From positions 5,217,001 to 5,281,000 of the forward strand of contig NZ_CP062252.1 in NCBI RefSeq assembly GCF_014863605.1: a stretch of DNA of 64,000 nt. The letters are read 5' to 3'. Below the pieces are notes generated by a model. It was not told where the DNA came from. It did not search any database and worked only from the letters and a program-made list of their open reading frames with translations. Positions 19,272-28,733 of this stretch are shown piece after piece; the stretch's first letter is position 1; every line of letters starts with the position of its first letter. The position numbers were made by a program, and so were the translations under genes. The stretch comes from Pseudomonas allokribbensis (lineage in GTDB: Bacteria; Pseudomonadota; Gammaproteobacteria; Pseudomonadales; Pseudomonadaceae).

Positions 19272-20489
19272 TCAGAACAGCTTGCGGCCTTTGTTGGCAG
19301 CAATGCGCATGCGCAGCGCGTTGAGCTTGATGAAGCCCGCCGCGTCGGCCTGGTTGTAGGCGCCGCCGTCTTCTTCGAAGGTCGCGATGTTGGCGTCGAA
19401 CAGCGAATCGTCGGACTTGCGGCCGGTCACGATCACGTTGCCCTTGTACAGCTTCAGGCGCACGACGCCATTCACGTTGACCTGGGAGGCGTCGATCATC
19501 TGTTGCAGCATCAGACGCTCCGGGCTCCACCAGTAACCGGTGTAGATCAGGCTGGCGTACTTCGGCATCAACTCGTCTTTCAAGTGAGCGACTTCGCGGT
19601 CCAGGGTGATCGACTCGATGGCGCGGTGAGCGCGCAGCATGATGGTGCCGCCCGGGGTTTCGTAGCAGCCACGGGACTTCATGCCGACATAACGGTTCTC
19701 GACGATGTCGAGACGGCCGATGCCGTGTTGGCCACCGATCTTGTTCAGGGTCGCCAGTACGGTGGCCGGAGTCATTTCGACGCCGTCCAGAGCGACGATG
19801 TCGCCGTTGCGGTAGGTCAGTTCCAAGTATTGCGGCTTGTCGGGTGCGTTCTCCGGGGAGACGGTCCAGCGCCACATGTCTTCTTCGTGCTCGGTCCAGG
19901 TGTCTTCCAGCACGCCGCCCTCATAGGAGATGTGCAGCAGGTTGGCATCCATCGAGTACGGGGATTTCTTCTTGCCGTGGCGCTCGATCGGGATCGCGTG
20001 CTTCTCGGCGTAGTCCATCAGCTTCTCGCGGGACAGCAGGTCCCACTCGCGCCAAGGAGCAATCACTTTTACGCCTGGCTTGAGCGCGTAGGCACCCAGT
20101 TCGAAACGGACCTGGTCGTTGCCCTTGCCGGTTGCGCCGTGGGAAATGGCGTCGGCGCCGGTTTCGTTGGCGATTTCGATCAGACGCTTGGCGATCAGCG
20201 GACGCGCGATGGAAGTACCCAGCAGGTACTCGCCTTCGTAAACGGTGTTGGCACGGAACATCGGGAACACGAAGTCACGCACGAATTCTTCGCGCAGGTC
20301 GTCGATGTAGATTTCTTTGACGCCCATGGCCTGAGCCTTGGCGCGAGCCGGTTCGACCTCTTCGCCCTGACCCAGGTCAGCGGTGAAGGTCACGACTTCA
20401 CAGTTATAAGTATCCTGCAGCCACTTGAGGATCACCGAAGTGTCCAGGCCGCCGGAATACGCCAGAACGACCTTGTTTACGTCCGCCAT
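19272..20489 (-). CDS. argG: Argininosuccinate synthase
   Basis: 405 aa; joins citrulline and aspartate with ATP in arginine biosynthesis. The ATP-binding motif [16 protein letters not shown] occurs at residues 8-23, and the [15 protein letters not shown] and family-end motifs are intact. GGAG stands before the ATG. In Pseudomonas argG commonly precedes motY and pyrC, as here. Confidence 0.98.
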   Translation of the reverse strand: MADVNKVVLAYSGGLDTSVILKWLQDTYNCEVVTFTADLGQGEEVEPARAKAQAMGVKEIYIDDLREEFVRDFVFPMFRANTVYEGEYLLGTSIARPLIAKRLIEIANETGADAISHGATGKGNDQVRFELGAYALKPGVKVIAPWREWDLLSREKLMDYAEKHAIPIERHGKKKSPYSMDANLLHISYEGGVLEDTWTEHEEDMWRWTVSPENAPDKPQYLELTYRNGDIVALDGVEMTPATVLATLNKIGGQHGIGRLDIVENRYVGMKSRGCYETPGGTIMLRAHRAIESITLDREVAHLKDELMPKYASLIYTGYWWSPERLMLQQMIDASQVNVNGVVRLKLYKGNVIVTGRKSDDSLFDANIATFEEDGGAYNQADAAGFIKLNALRMRIAANKGRKLF

Positions 20490-20618
20490 GCCATCACTCC
20501 ACGGGGTTCTACGGAAAGCCGAGGAGTCTACCGCTCAAACGCGATAATTTACAGAGGCGCGACAGCTTAAGACGACAAAGCGACAGAATCTGTCGAGAGG
20601 GCGACGATGACCGGAGGG

Positions 20619-21539
20619 TCAGGACGTCGCCGCAGCGTTGGCCGGTGTGCTGGCCTGAGGCGCAGGAGCGGTGGTCGGTGCCACCCGCGCAAGGTGCACG
20701 TTGACCCGACGGTTCTTGGCCCGGTTGGCGGCATTGGTGTTTGGCACCAACGGGTAACGTTCACCATGGAAGCGCACGGTGATCTGCGATTCCTGGATGC
20801 CGTTGGCCTTGAAGAAATCGACCACCGCCAGGGCGCGCCGGCGCGACAGCTCGCGGTTGGTCAGGCGATTGCCGCTGTTGTCGGAGTGGCCGTCGAGCTC
20901 GATGTGGTTGACCGTCGGATCGGCCTTCATATATTCGAGCATGACTTGCAGCTTGGCCTTGGCGGCGGCGTCCAGTTCGATGCCTTCGCCGGGGAAACCG
21001 ATCTGCGATTGTTTGACCTGCTCGAAATTCTGCGGGAGCAGTTTCGCCACGCAGGCCTGATAGTCGTTGAACGCCTTGCTGAACTTGACCGGCAACAGAC
21101 GCACTTCCGACACACGGCCATCGCCCGATGCATGGCGCACCACGGGGCTGCGTCCGTCCATCAGGCCGCTGATCAACTGTCCGGCCTGCGCCTGAGAACT
21201 GTTGAACAGGATATTGCCACTGCCGATCCTGACCGTGCCCAGATTGATATCGCCACGGCCCGGCTGCCAGGGCGCCGCTGCCGCCATCAAGGTCGCCGAA
21301 CCGCCGCCGAGCATGGCGTTGTAGGCGTTCAGGCGGAAAGTCGCCTGCTCGCCGGCCTTGCGCACGAACTGGCCCGAGCCGAAATCGGTGATCGGCTGCG
21401 TCAGGCGGCATTCGAACTTGTCGCCCTCGACCGTCCACTCAATGTTCTCCAGACGGGTCTGGTAGGTCAGCGCCATCGCCGGAAGGCTGGCAAACACACT
21501 GAGCAAGGCTAAATAACGCTGGCGCACGGGAGGCTCCAT
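20619..21539 (-). CDS. motY: MotY-type OmpA-domain flagellar protein
   Basis: 306 aa exported protein; MotY forms the T ring around the flagellar basal body and helps stator assembly (family knowledge; P. aeruginosa PA3526 in the same argG-motY-pyrC order). Signal peptide about residues 1-23 (cleavage after MA), N-terminal MotY domain, and C-terminal OmpA peptidoglycan-binding domain with ELDGHSDNSGNRLTNRELSRRR and NRRVNVHLA. The start is uncertain: ATG at 21539 has a poor ribosome site, whereas a GTG at 21527 follows GGAG by six bases and would still leave a full signal peptide. Confidence 0.85.
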   Translation of the reverse strand: MEPPVRQRYLALLSVFASLPAMALTYQTRLENIEWTVEGDKFECRLTQPITDFGSGQFVRKAGEQATFRLNAYNAMLGGGSATLMAAAAPWQPGRGDINLGTVRIGSGNILFNSSQAQAGQLISGLMDGRSPVVRHASGDGRVSEVRLLPVKFSKAFNDYQACVAKLLPQNFEQVKQSQIGFPGEGIELDAAAKAKLQVMLEYMKADPTVNHIELDGHSDNSGNRLTNRELSRRRALAVVDFFKANGIQESQITVRFHGERYPLVPNTNAANRAKNRRVNVHLARVAPTTAPAPQASTPANAAATS

Positions 21540-21686
21540 TGGCTTCTACAACAAAAAGACCGATACATACATGTTTACGGCATACCTATGGGATATCGGA
21601 CGCTCGTCGCAAAACTTGATAGCGAGTGCCTGCAAGAGTCTTTTCCGGTAGCATTCGCCTCAGTTTGACCCGCCTGGAATCCCCTC

Positions 21687-22733
21687 ATGTCCGACCGCCT
21701 GACCCTGCTGCGTCCCGACGACTGGCACATTCATCTTCGCGATGGTGCCGTGTTGACCAATACCGTTGCAGATGTTGCGCGCACCTTTGGTCGCGCGATC
21801 ATCATGCCTAACCTGGTACCTCCGGTGCGCAACGCCGCTGAAGCCGACGGCTATCGCCAGCGGATTCTCGCTGCCCGCCCGGCCGGCAGTCGTTTCGAGC
21901 CGTTGATGGTGCTGTACCTCACCGACCGTACCCAGCCCGAAGAAATTCGTGAAGCCAAGGCCAGCGGTTTTGTCCACGCGGCCAAGTTGTACCCGGCCGG
22001 CGCCACCACCAACTCCGATTCCGGGGTCACCAGCATCGACAAGATCTTCCCGGCGCTGGAAGCCATGGCCGAAGTCGGCATGCCGCTGTTGATCCACGGT
22101 GAAGTCACCCGTGGCGACGTCGACGTGTTCGACCGCGAGAAAATCTTCATCGACGAGCACATGCGTCGTGTGGTCGAGCGTTTCCCGACGCTCAAGGTCG
22201 TGTTCGAACACATCACCACCGGCGACGCCGTGCAGTTCGTCAACGAGGCTTCGGCCAACGTTGGCGCGACGATCACCGCGCATCACCTGCTCTACAACCG
22301 CAACCACATGCTGGTAGGCGGAATTCGGCCGCACTTCTATTGCCTGCCGATCCTCAAGCGCAATACCCACCAGGAAGCCCTGCTCGACGCCGCCACCAGC
22401 GGCAGCGCGAAGTTCTTCCTCGGCACCGACTCGGCGCCGCACGCCCAGCACGCCAAGGAAGCCGCCTGCGGCTGCGCCGGCTGCTACACCGCGTACGCCG
22501 CCATCGAGTTGTATGCCGAAGCCTTTGAACAGCGCAATGCGCTGGACAAGCTCGAAGCCTTCGCCAGCCTCAACGGCCCGCGTTTCTACGGCCTGCCGGC
22601 GAACACCGATCGCATTACCCTGGTCCGTGAAGAATGGACCGCCCCGACCAGCCTGCCCTTCGGCGAGCTGACCGTTATCCCGCTGCGCGCCGGTGAAAAA
22701 CTGCGCTGGCGCCTGCTGGAGGAACACGCGTGA
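21687..22733 (+). CDS. pyrC: Dihydroorotase
   Basis: 348 aa zinc amidohydrolase of pyrimidine synthesis (class II, E. coli PyrC type). Metal ligand motif [10 protein letters not shown] is at the N-terminus, the carboxylated-lysine context is [14 protein letters not shown], and [10 protein letters not shown] carries the catalytic aspartate. It overlaps rnt by four bases, so the two are coupled. Confidence 0.97.
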   Translation: MSDRLTLLRPDDWHIHLRDGAVLTNTVADVARTFGRAIIMPNLVPPVRNAAEADGYRQRILAARPAGSRFEPLMVLYLTDRTQPEEIREAKASGFVHAAKLYPAGATTNSDSGVTSIDKIFPALEAMAEVGMPLLIHGEVTRGDVDVFDREKIFIDEHMRRVVERFPTLKVVFEHITTGDAVQFVNEASANVGATITAHHLLYNRNHMLVGGIRPHFYCLPILKRNTHQEALLDAATSGSAKFFLGTDSAPHAQHAKEAACGCAGCYTAYAAIELYAEAFEQRNALDKLEAFASLNGPRFYGLPANTDRITLVREEWTAPTSLPFGELTVIPLRAGEKLRWRLLEEHA

Positions 22734-23404
22734 GTGAAGACCATTTCGACGACGAACTGGACGGTCAAGGTGGCGGCGGTTCGCGCCATCCAATGGCAGC
22801 ACGCTTTCGCGGCTACCTGCCGGTTGTCGTCGACGTAGAGACCGGTGGCTTCAACTCGGCCACCGACGCCTTGCTGGAGATTGCCGCGACCACCATCGCC
22901 ATGGATGAAAAGGGTTTCGTCTACCCGGATCACACCTACTTCTTCCGTGTCGAGCCATTCGAAGGCGCCAACATCGAAGCGGCCGCGCTGGAGTTCACCG
23001 GGATCAAGCTCGATCACCCGTTGCGCATGGCGGTCAGCGAAGAGACGGCCCTGACCGATATCTTCCGTGGCGTGCGCAAGGCCTTGAAGGCCAACGGTTG
23101 CAAACGGGCGATCCTGGTCGGCCACAACAGCAGCTTCGACCTGGGCTTCCTCAATGCCGCCGTTGCGCGGCTGGACATGAAGCGCAACCCGTTCCACCCG
23201 TTCTCCAGCTTCGACACCGCAACCCTCGCGGGTCTGGCGTACGGTCAGACCGTACTGGCCAAGGCCTGTCAGGCAGCCGACATCGATTTCGATGGCCGTG
23301 AAGCGCACTCCGCGCGTTACGACACCGAAAAGACGGCCGAGCTGTTCTGCGGCATCGTCAACCGCTGGAAACAGATGGGCGGCTGGGAAGACTTCGACGA
23401 CTGA
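22730..23404 (+). CDS. rnt: Ribonuclease T
   Basis: 224 aa DEDD-type 3'-5' exoribonuclease that trims tRNA and other stable RNA 3' ends. Exo motifs: DVETGGFN (DxE), [10 protein letters not shown] (motif II aspartate), and [14 protein letters not shown] (motif III H and D). Start is GTG at 22730 with GGAGGA seven bases upstream, overlapping the pyrC stop. A terminator follows. Confidence 0.96.
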   Translation: MSEDHFDDELDGQGGGGSRHPMAARFRGYLPVVVDVETGGFNSATDALLEIAATTIAMDEKGFVYPDHTYFFRVEPFEGANIEAAALEFTGIKLDHPLRMAVSEETALTDIFRGVRKALKANGCKRAILVGHNSSFDLGFLNAAVARLDMKRNPFHPFSSFDTATLAGLAYGQTVLAKACQAADIDFDGREAHSARYDTEKTAELFCGIVNRWKQMGGWEDFDD

Positions 23405-23431
23405 GGGTCGTCGGATTAAATCCCGCGCATG

Positions 23432-23460
23432 AAAAAACCGGCTCAAGAGCCGGTTTTTTT
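23432..23460. terminator. bidirectional terminator
   Basis: AAAAAACCGGCTC AA GAGCCGGTTTTTTT between converging rnt and the peroxiredoxin gene. Confidence 0.92.
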
Positions 23461-23478
23461 GTACCTCGACGTTGCGCC

Positions 23479-24081
23479 TTACAGGGCAGCAGCGTTCTCG
23501 GTCAGGTAAGCCGCAACGCCTTCTGGCGAAGCGTTCATGCCTTTGTCGCCTTTTTTCCAGTTGGCAGGGCAGACTTCGCCGTGCTCTTCGTGGAATTGCA
23601 GAGCGTCGACCAGACGGATCAGCTCTTCCATGTTACGGCCCAGCGGCAGGTCGTTGATGATCTGCGAGCGGACAACGCCTTTGTCGTCGATCAGGAACGC
23701 GCCACGGAAAGCCACGCCGCCTTCGGACTCAACGTCGTAGGCCTTGGCGATGTCGTGCTTCATGTCGGCAGCCATGGTGTATTTCACCTGGCCGATGCCG
23801 CCATTGTTGACCGGGGTGTTGCGCCAGGCGTTGTGGGTGAAGTGCGAGTCGATCGACACAGCGATCACTTCTACGTTACGTGCCTTGAAGTCGGCCATGC
23901 GGTTGTCCAGAGCGATCAGTTCGGACGGGCAGACGAAGGTGAAGTCCAGCGGGTAGAAGAACACCAGGCCGTATTTGCCTTTGATGGCCGAGGACAGGGT
24001 GAAGCTGTCAACGATCTCGCCATTGCCGAGTACGGCCGGGACGGTGAAGTCAGGGGCTTGTTTGCCTACGAGTACGCTCAT
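23479..24081 (-). CDS. 2-Cys peroxiredoxin (Prx1/AhpC type)
   Basis: 200 aa thiol peroxidase. Peroxidatic C51 in DFTFVCPSE and resolving C171 in GEVCPANW are both present, so it is a typical 2-Cys enzyme reduced by thioredoxin or a dedicated reductase. Corresponds to the peroxiredoxin between rnt and bfd in P. aeruginosa (PA3529). It is divergent from bfd, joining peroxide defence with iron release. No OxyR site was recognised upstream. Confidence 0.93.
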   Translation of the reverse strand: MSVLVGKQAPDFTVPAVLGNGEIVDSFTLSSAIKGKYGLVFFYPLDFTFVCPSELIALDNRMADFKARNVEVIAVSIDSHFTHNAWRNTPVNNGGIGQVKYTMAADMKHDIAKAYDVESEGGVAFRGAFLIDDKGVVRSQIINDLPLGRNMEELIRLVDALQFHEEHGEVCPANWKKGDKGMNASPEGVAAYLTENAAAL

Positions 24082-24304
24082 TGATATCTCCTGGTGTAGA
24101 AACTTGAAGTTCAGGGTTCGCGCCAGCCTGCCACCCTCAGGCGACAGCCCTGTGACACGAACCCCCTTCGCAAGGGCCGACCATCATACACTGCGTTTTT
24201 CGACTGTCCTTAACGGTTTTTCGCGAAATCCCGGCTGGCATTCAGCCATGCACCACCGTTCGTCAGTCACAGCCGTTGGCGATGAAAACCGTTGGGAAAG
24301 CACT

Positions 24305-24333
24305 TTGACAATCATTCTCGTTAACATTAAGAT
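24305..24333 (+). promoter_or_regulatory. sigma-70 promoter of bfd overlapped by a Fur box
   Basis: -35 TTGACA (24305-24310), 17-base spacer, -10 TAAGAT (24328-24333). Within it GACAATCATTCTC (24307-24319) matches 11 of 13 bases of the second part of the Fur consensus (GATAATCATTATC). Iron repression of bfd is known in Pseudomonas. Confidence 0.65.
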
Positions 24334-24372
24334 CCATCGCAATTGAGCCACAACCAGCGACGGTTCTCACTT

Positions 24373-24591
24373 ATGTATGTTTGCCTCTGCACTGGCGTCA
24401 CCGACGGACAGATCCGCGAAGCGATCTATGAAGGTTGCTGCAGCTATAAAGAAGTCCGTCAGGCCACCGGCGTAGCCAGCCAATGCGGCAAATGTGCCTG
24501 CCTGGCGAAGGAAGTGGTACGCGAAACCCTGACCAAGCTGCAAACCGCCCAGGCCGCGATCCCCTACCCTGTAGAATTTACTGCCGCGTAA
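24373..24591 (+). CDS. bfd: Bacterioferritin-associated ferredoxin
   Basis: 72 aa [2Fe-2S] protein that delivers electrons to BfrB so that stored Fe3+ is released as Fe2+. Cluster ligands C4, C6, C38 and C41 are present (MYVCLCTG, ASQCGKCAC). ATG at 24373 gives the conserved start; an upstream 10-codon extension is not conserved-looking. Preceded by a Fur-box promoter and followed by a terminator and bfrB. Confidence 0.95.
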   Translation: MYVCLCTGVTDGQIREAIYEGCCSYKEVRQATGVASQCGKCACLAKEVVRETLTKLQTAQAAIPYPVEFTAA

Positions 24592-24609
24592 CTGCACCCA
24601 TTTCAAAGA

Positions 24610-24633
24610 ACCGGACTTATGTCCGGTTTTTTT
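24610..24633 (+). terminator. rho-independent terminator after bfd
   Basis: ACCGGAC TTAT GTCCGGT followed by TTTTTT. Confidence 0.9.
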
Positions 24634-24723
24634 ATGCCTGAAAATCAATTGCTTAGCGACTAGACGCGGAACACAAACATTCTTATTCCGATTAATTTTC
24701 ATATATTATTCAATAACTTAGGT

Positions 24724-24752
24724 TTGACACTTATAAGTACCAAGCTCAAACT
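24724..24752 (+). promoter_or_regulatory. candidate promoter of bfrB
   Basis: -35 TTGACA (perfect, 24724-24729), 17-base spacer, weak -10 CAAACT (24747-24752), in an AT-rich leader 38 bases before the ATG at 24791. Confidence 0.45.
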
Positions 24753-24790
24753 CCGCCTTATATACCGCTACTTAGGGCAGGACTCCCATC

Positions 24791-25267
24791 ATGAAAGGCG
24801 ACGTAACAGTCATCCAGCATCTCAACAAGATCCTTGCCAATGAGCTGGTCGCGATCAATCAGTACTTCCTGCATGCGCGCATGTATGAAGATTGGGGCCT
24901 GAACAAGCTCGGCAAGCACGAGTACAAAGAATCCATCGACGAGATGAAGCACGCGGACAAGCTGATCAAGCGCATCCTGTTCCTCGAAGGCCTGCCGAAC
25001 GTGCAGGACCTGGGCAAGCTGCACATCGGCGAGCACACCAAGGAAATGCTGGAGTGCGACCTGCGTATCGAACGCACCGGCCATGCCGATCTGAAGACCG
25101 CCATCGCTCATTGCGAATCGGTTGGTGACTTCGGCAGCCGCGAATTGCTCGAAGACATTCTCGAATCCGAAGAAGAACACATCGACTGGCTGGAAACCCA
25201 ACTGGGCCTGATCGATAAAGTCGGTCTTGAGAACTATCTGCAATCGCAGATGGGCGAAGACGAGTAA
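24791..25267 (+). CDS. bfrB: Bacterioferritin
   Basis: 158 aa iron-storage protein forming a 24-mer. Ferroxidase residues E18, E51, H54, E94, E127 and H130 and haem-ligating M52 ([18 protein letters not shown] region) are in place. It closely resembles P. aeruginosa BfrB, including the start MKGD and the end ENYLQSxM. Its partner bfd lies 199 bases upstream but behind a terminator, so the two are separately transcribed. Confidence 0.95.
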   Translation: MKGDVTVIQHLNKILANELVAINQYFLHARMYEDWGLNKLGKHEYKESIDEMKHADKLIKRILFLEGLPNVQDLGKLHIGEHTKEMLECDLRIERTGHADLKTAIAHCESVGDFGSRELLEDILESEEEHIDWLETQLGLIDKVGLENYLQSQMGEDE

Positions 25268-25293
25268 TTAGCGAGCGCTAAACTCGAGACACT

Positions 25294-25331
25294 AAAAAGC
25301 CCCGCCCTCTTTCGAGAGGCGGGGCTTTTTA
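25294..25331. terminator. bidirectional terminator
   Basis: AAAAAGCCCCGCC...GGCGGGGCTTTTT with inner CTCT/AGAG around TTCG, between converging bfrB and grxD. Confidence 0.92.
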
Positions 25332-25373
25332 TTGCCCGGACTTCGGACTCGCCGAAATCCGGGCAGAAGCCAA

Positions 25374-25715
25374 TCAGGCTTCGGACTTGGCCGCAGCAGC
25401 CTTGGCGGATGCTTCCTTGACCAGAGTCTGCAGCTCACCGTTGGCGAACATTTCAGCCATGATGTCGCTGCCGCCGACCAGTTCACCGCCCACCCACAGC
25501 TGCGGGAAAGTCGGCCAGTTGGCGTATTTCGGCAGGTTGGCACGGATTTCCGGGTTCTGCAGGATGTCGACGTAGGCGAACTTCTCGCCACAGCCCATCA
25601 CAGCCTGCGCAGCTTTCGCGGAGAAGCCACACTGCGGGGCATTCGGCGAGCCTTTCATGTAAAGCAGAATGGTGTTGTTGGCAATCTGCTCTTTAATCGT
25701 TTCGATGATATCCAT
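25374..25715 (-). CDS. grxD: Monothiol glutaredoxin (Grx4 type)
   Basis: 113 aa. The CGFS motif (residues 29-32) defines the class II monothiol glutaredoxin that binds and transfers a [2Fe-2S] cluster with glutathione. WP(T)FPQLWVGGELVGGSDI matches the cis-proline and glutathione-binding regions. ATG at 25715 is preceded by GAGG; the 10-codon upstream extension is probably not translated. Neighbour of bfrB as in other pseudomonads. Confidence 0.95.
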   Translation of the reverse strand: MDIIETIKEQIANNTILLYMKGSPNAPQCGFSAKAAQAVMGCGEKFAYVDILQNPEIRANLPKYANWPTFPQLWVGGELVGGSDIMAEMFANGELQTLVKEASAKAAAAKSEA

Positions 25716-25812
25716 GGAGCACCTCGGCTGAACTTTCCGACTCATGGGTCGGCACGGTGGCGCATTGTAACGGAATCCCGAGCGCCCTGCTCGGTCTCCC
25801 CGACAGACTTGC

Positions 25813-27918
25813 TCAAGCCGCTGCCACGGTCACCGGCACGCCATTGAGCGCCGCGTTGCCCGAGAGCTCGTCGAGCTGACACTCATCGGTCAGGTCGTTG
25901 GCACTGGAGCCCGGCTGGCCGCTGGCAATCGCCATCTGCACGCCCGGGCGCGCATGGCCCCAACCGTGTGGCAGGCTGACCACGCCCGGCATCATGTCCG
26001 CACTGCCCAGCACTTCAACCTCGATCTGTCCGACCCGTGAGCTTACGCGCACAAGCTGGCCATCGCTGAGCCCGCGACTGGCGAGATCCTCCGGGTTCAT
26101 CAGCAACTGATGACGCGGCTTGCCCTTCACCAGCCGATGATAGTTGTGCATCCACGAGTTGTTGCTGCGCACATGGCGACGGCCGATCATCAACAGCTCA
26201 TCGGCAGCCGGCGCCTGCAATGCGGAAAAGCGCGCAAGGTCGGCAAGAATTTCCGGCGGTGCCGCCTGGACTCGTTGATTGGCGGTCTTCAATCGCGGTG
26301 TCAGGTTGGGTTTCAGCGCCCCCAGATCCACGCCGTGCGGATGATCGAACAGCGTCGCCAGCGACAACTTGTGTTCGGATGCATCGCCATACAGGCCCAT
26401 GCGCAGCCCCATGTCGATCATCTTCGCCGGCGGCATCGTCGGCTTCAGTTCCTTGTCGGTCTTCGCCGCAAAGGCCTTGGCCAGGCCGACGAAGATCTCC
26501 CAGTCATGCAGCGCGCCCTCGGGTTTGGCGAGGATCGCCCGGTTGAAACGGGTGACGTTGCGCACTGCGAACAGGTTGAACGTGGTGTCGTAGTGATCAT
26601 TTTCCAGCGCTGAGGTGGACGGCAGGATCAGGTCGGCATAACGGGTGGTTTCGTTGATATACAGGTCGACACTGACCATGAACTCCAACCCGTCCAGCGC
26701 CTGCTCCAGTTGCCGGCCGTTGGGCGTCGACAGCACCGGATTGCCGGCCACGGTGATCAGCGCACGAATCTGGCCCTCGCCTTCGGTGAGCATTTCTTCG
26801 GCCAGCGCCGAAACCGGCAACTCGCCGCCGTACTCGGGACGGCCCGAGACACGGCTCTGCCATTTGTTGAAGTGCCCGCCCGAAGTGGACGCCACCAGAT
26901 CCACCGCCGGCTCGGTGCACAGTGCACCGCCCACGCGGTCGAGGTTGCCGGTCACCAGATTGATCAGTTGCACGACCCAATGGCACAGCGTGCCGAAAGC
27001 CTGGGTGGAAACCCCCATCCGGCCGTAGCAGACGGCGCTTGGCGCCGCGGCGAAGTCCCGGGCCAATTGGCGGATCTGTTCGGCAGGAACGGCGCACAGC
27101 GGGCTCATGGCCTCGGCCGTGAACGCCGCCACCGCTGCGCGCACGTCGTCCAGACCGTCCACCGGCAGATGGCTCTCCGACGTCAGTCCTTCGCTGAACA
27201 GCGTGTTGAGCACACCAAACAGCAACGCCGCATCGCCACCGGGACGCACGAACAGGTGCTGGTCGGCCATCGCCGCTGTCTCGCTGCGCCGCGGATCGAC
27301 CACCACCACTTTGCCGCCCCGGGCCTGAATCGCCTTCAGACGCTTTTCCACGTCCGGCACGGTCATGATGCTGCCGTTGGAGGCCAGCGGGTTGCCACCC
27401 AGGATCAGCATGAAGTCTGTGTGATCGATATCCGGGATCGGCAGCAGCAAACCGTGGCCGTACATCAGGTAGCTGGTCAGGTGATGCGGCAATTGGTCGA
27501 CCGAGGTTGCCGAATAGCGATTACGGGTTTTCAGCAGGCCGAGGAAATAATTGCTGTGAGTCATCAACCCGTAGTTATGCACGCTGGGATTGCCCTGATA
27601 CACGGCAACCGAGTTCTGCCCATGACGCGCCTGAATGGCAGACAGCTTTTCAGCCACCAGCTCAAAAGCCTCTTCCCACCCGATCGGCAACCATTCACGG
27701 CCGACCCGGCGCATGGGTTGGCGCAGGCGATCCGGATCGTTCTGAATGTCTTGCAACGCCACAGCCTTGGGGCAGATGTGCCCGCGACTGAAGGTGTCCA
27801 GTGCGTCACCCTTGATCGAGGTGATCTGCACCTGGCCGTCGGTTTCAGTGGTTTCGATGCTCAGGCCGCAGATGGCTTCGCACAGGTGGCAGGCACGGTG
27901 GTGGAGAGTCTTGGTCAT
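25813..27918 (-). CDS. Molybdopterin-dependent oxidoreductase (formate dehydrogenase/nitrate reductase superfamily)
   Basis: 701 aa. The N-terminal [4Fe-4S] motif is C10-x2-C13-x3-C17...C49 (RACHLCEAICG, HICPKA). The MGD-binding domains follow (LILGGNPLASNGS, VVVDPRRSETA) and the C-terminal MopB-type barrel has VRSNNSWMHNYHRLVKGKPRH. At the position where related enzymes have the Mo-ligating Cys or Sec, the segment reads SATSVDQLPHHL, without cysteine, so the metal may be bound by Ser, Asp or not by protein. No Tat signal, so probably cytoplasmic. No partner subunits adjacent. Matches an uncharacterised gene at this place in P. aeruginosa. Confidence 0.85.
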   Translation of the reverse strand: MTKTLHHRACHLCEAICGLSIETTETDGQVQITSIKGDALDTFSRGHICPKAVALQDIQNDPDRLRQPMRRVGREWLPIGWEEAFELVAEKLSAIQARHGQNSVAVYQGNPSVHNYGLMTHSNYFLGLLKTRNRYSATSVDQLPHHLTSYLMYGHGLLLPIPDIDHTDFMLILGGNPLASNGSIMTVPDVEKRLKAIQARGGKVVVVDPRRSETAAMADQHLFVRPGGDAALLFGVLNTLFSEGLTSESHLPVDGLDDVRAAVAAFTAEAMSPLCAVPAEQIRQLARDFAAAPSAVCYGRMGVSTQAFGTLCHWVVQLINLVTGNLDRVGGALCTEPAVDLVASTSGGHFNKWQSRVSGRPEYGGELPVSALAEEMLTEGEGQIRALITVAGNPVLSTPNGRQLEQALDGLEFMVSVDLYINETTRYADLILPSTSALENDHYDTTFNLFAVRNVTRFNRAILAKPEGALHDWEIFVGLAKAFAAKTDKELKPTMPPAKMIDMGLRMGLYGDASEHKLSLATLFDHPHGVDLGALKPNLTPRLKTANQRVQAAPPEILADLARFSALQAPAADELLMIGRRHVRSNNSWMHNYHRLVKGKPRHQLLMNPEDLASRGLSDGQLVRVSSRVGQIEVEVLGSADMMPGVVSLPHGWGHARPGVQMAIASGQPGSSANDLTDECQLDELSGNAALNGVPVTVAAA

Positions 27919-28052
27919 GGCCAGTCTCTGTCTTGTTCTGGGCAGGCAATAACGCCTGCGGGAACAAAACTATGGCGCGTGGCCGGGCGCGGCGCCAGCG
28001 ACGTTCGTCTTGTGAATCGACGACCATCAGGCGAGCCGATAGCCCGACGCAA

Positions 28053-28343
28053 TCAACTGGAGGGTAACTGGGGCGGCGCTGCCAGCTGGATTTCCTGGAT
28101 GGTTTCGATCTGCTCGTGGGCGACGTGCACCCCGGTGAGTTCACCGATCAGTCGCCAGTGCTCGTCGAGCCCGGTGCTGATGGTGGCCATGCGATCGATC
28201 ATGTGGCGGCCGGCCGTCTTGACCACTTCGTCTTCACTGCGCAGCAGTTCGAAGGACAATGAGGTGACCGAAGCGGTCAGATGAGTCAGTGAGCGAGCCG
28301 TGTGGCCCAGCAATTCCATTAACAGTTTTTCTTTCGATTCCAT
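28053..28343 (-). CDS. Small helical protein of unknown function
   Basis: 96 aa, no family recognised with certainty. Predicted largely helical (MESKEKLLMELLGHTARSL..., LSFELLRSEDEVVKTAG). No membrane segment, signal peptide or cysteine. GCGGAGG lies upstream of the ATG. It sits between the molybdopterin oxidoreductase and argF, on the same strand as the former (135-base gap). It could be a small accessory protein; nothing in the sequence identifies its role. Confidence 0.6.
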   Translation of the reverse strand: MESKEKLLMELLGHTARSLTHLTASVTSLSFELLRSEDEVVKTAGRHMIDRMATISTGLDEHWRLIGELTGVHVAHEQIETIQEIQLAAPPQLPSS

Positions 28344-28733
28344 GCGGAGGCTTCCTGCGTCGCTCGTGAGTTATTTATAACCCAGCACTTTGCTTTAGCA
28401 AATGTTTCAGGTCTGACATCCGACCAGCGAATCCATGGCTGGCCGGTCGCAAACCGACCAGGTCTGCTCCATCCCCGCCCCGCCTGATTGCCAAGCCCTG
28501 CGGCGCCAGTGTACAAAGGGTTGGAAATCCGGCTTCAAACCAGCGCTTCGTGTGACCTCGTCACCCCCGCACAATCCGCAAAAATCGTAGCCTATTGGAA
28601 AAACGCGACATTTAGTGTCAATATCGCGCCTCCCCCTATTTCGTCGCCCCGTGCGGCTTACGCCGCAGGTCTCGCCCGTTGTTCCGATAAACAAGGCTTT
28701 GAGCATCTGCGGTTTGTAGCAAAAAGGTAGTCA
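28344..28733. other. Intergenic region upstream of argF
   Basis: About 390 bases between the divergent small protein gene and argF. It holds a candidate ArgR site at 28595-28610 and presumably the argF promoter; no confident sigma-70 pair was fixed. No open frame here has coding support. Confidence 0.5.
28595..28610 (-). promoter_or_regulatory. candidate ArgR half-site of argF
   Basis: Reads TGTCGC-N8-AA on the minus strand, matching the Pseudomonas ArgR half-site pattern. It lies about 125 bases upstream of argF, which is repressed by ArgR in P. aeruginosa. Confidence 0.45.

Noticed and set aside
28407..28706. 99-codon minus-strand frame upstream of argF
   Set aside because: It lies in the argF control region, has a cysteine/arginine-rich composition, and no ribosome site.
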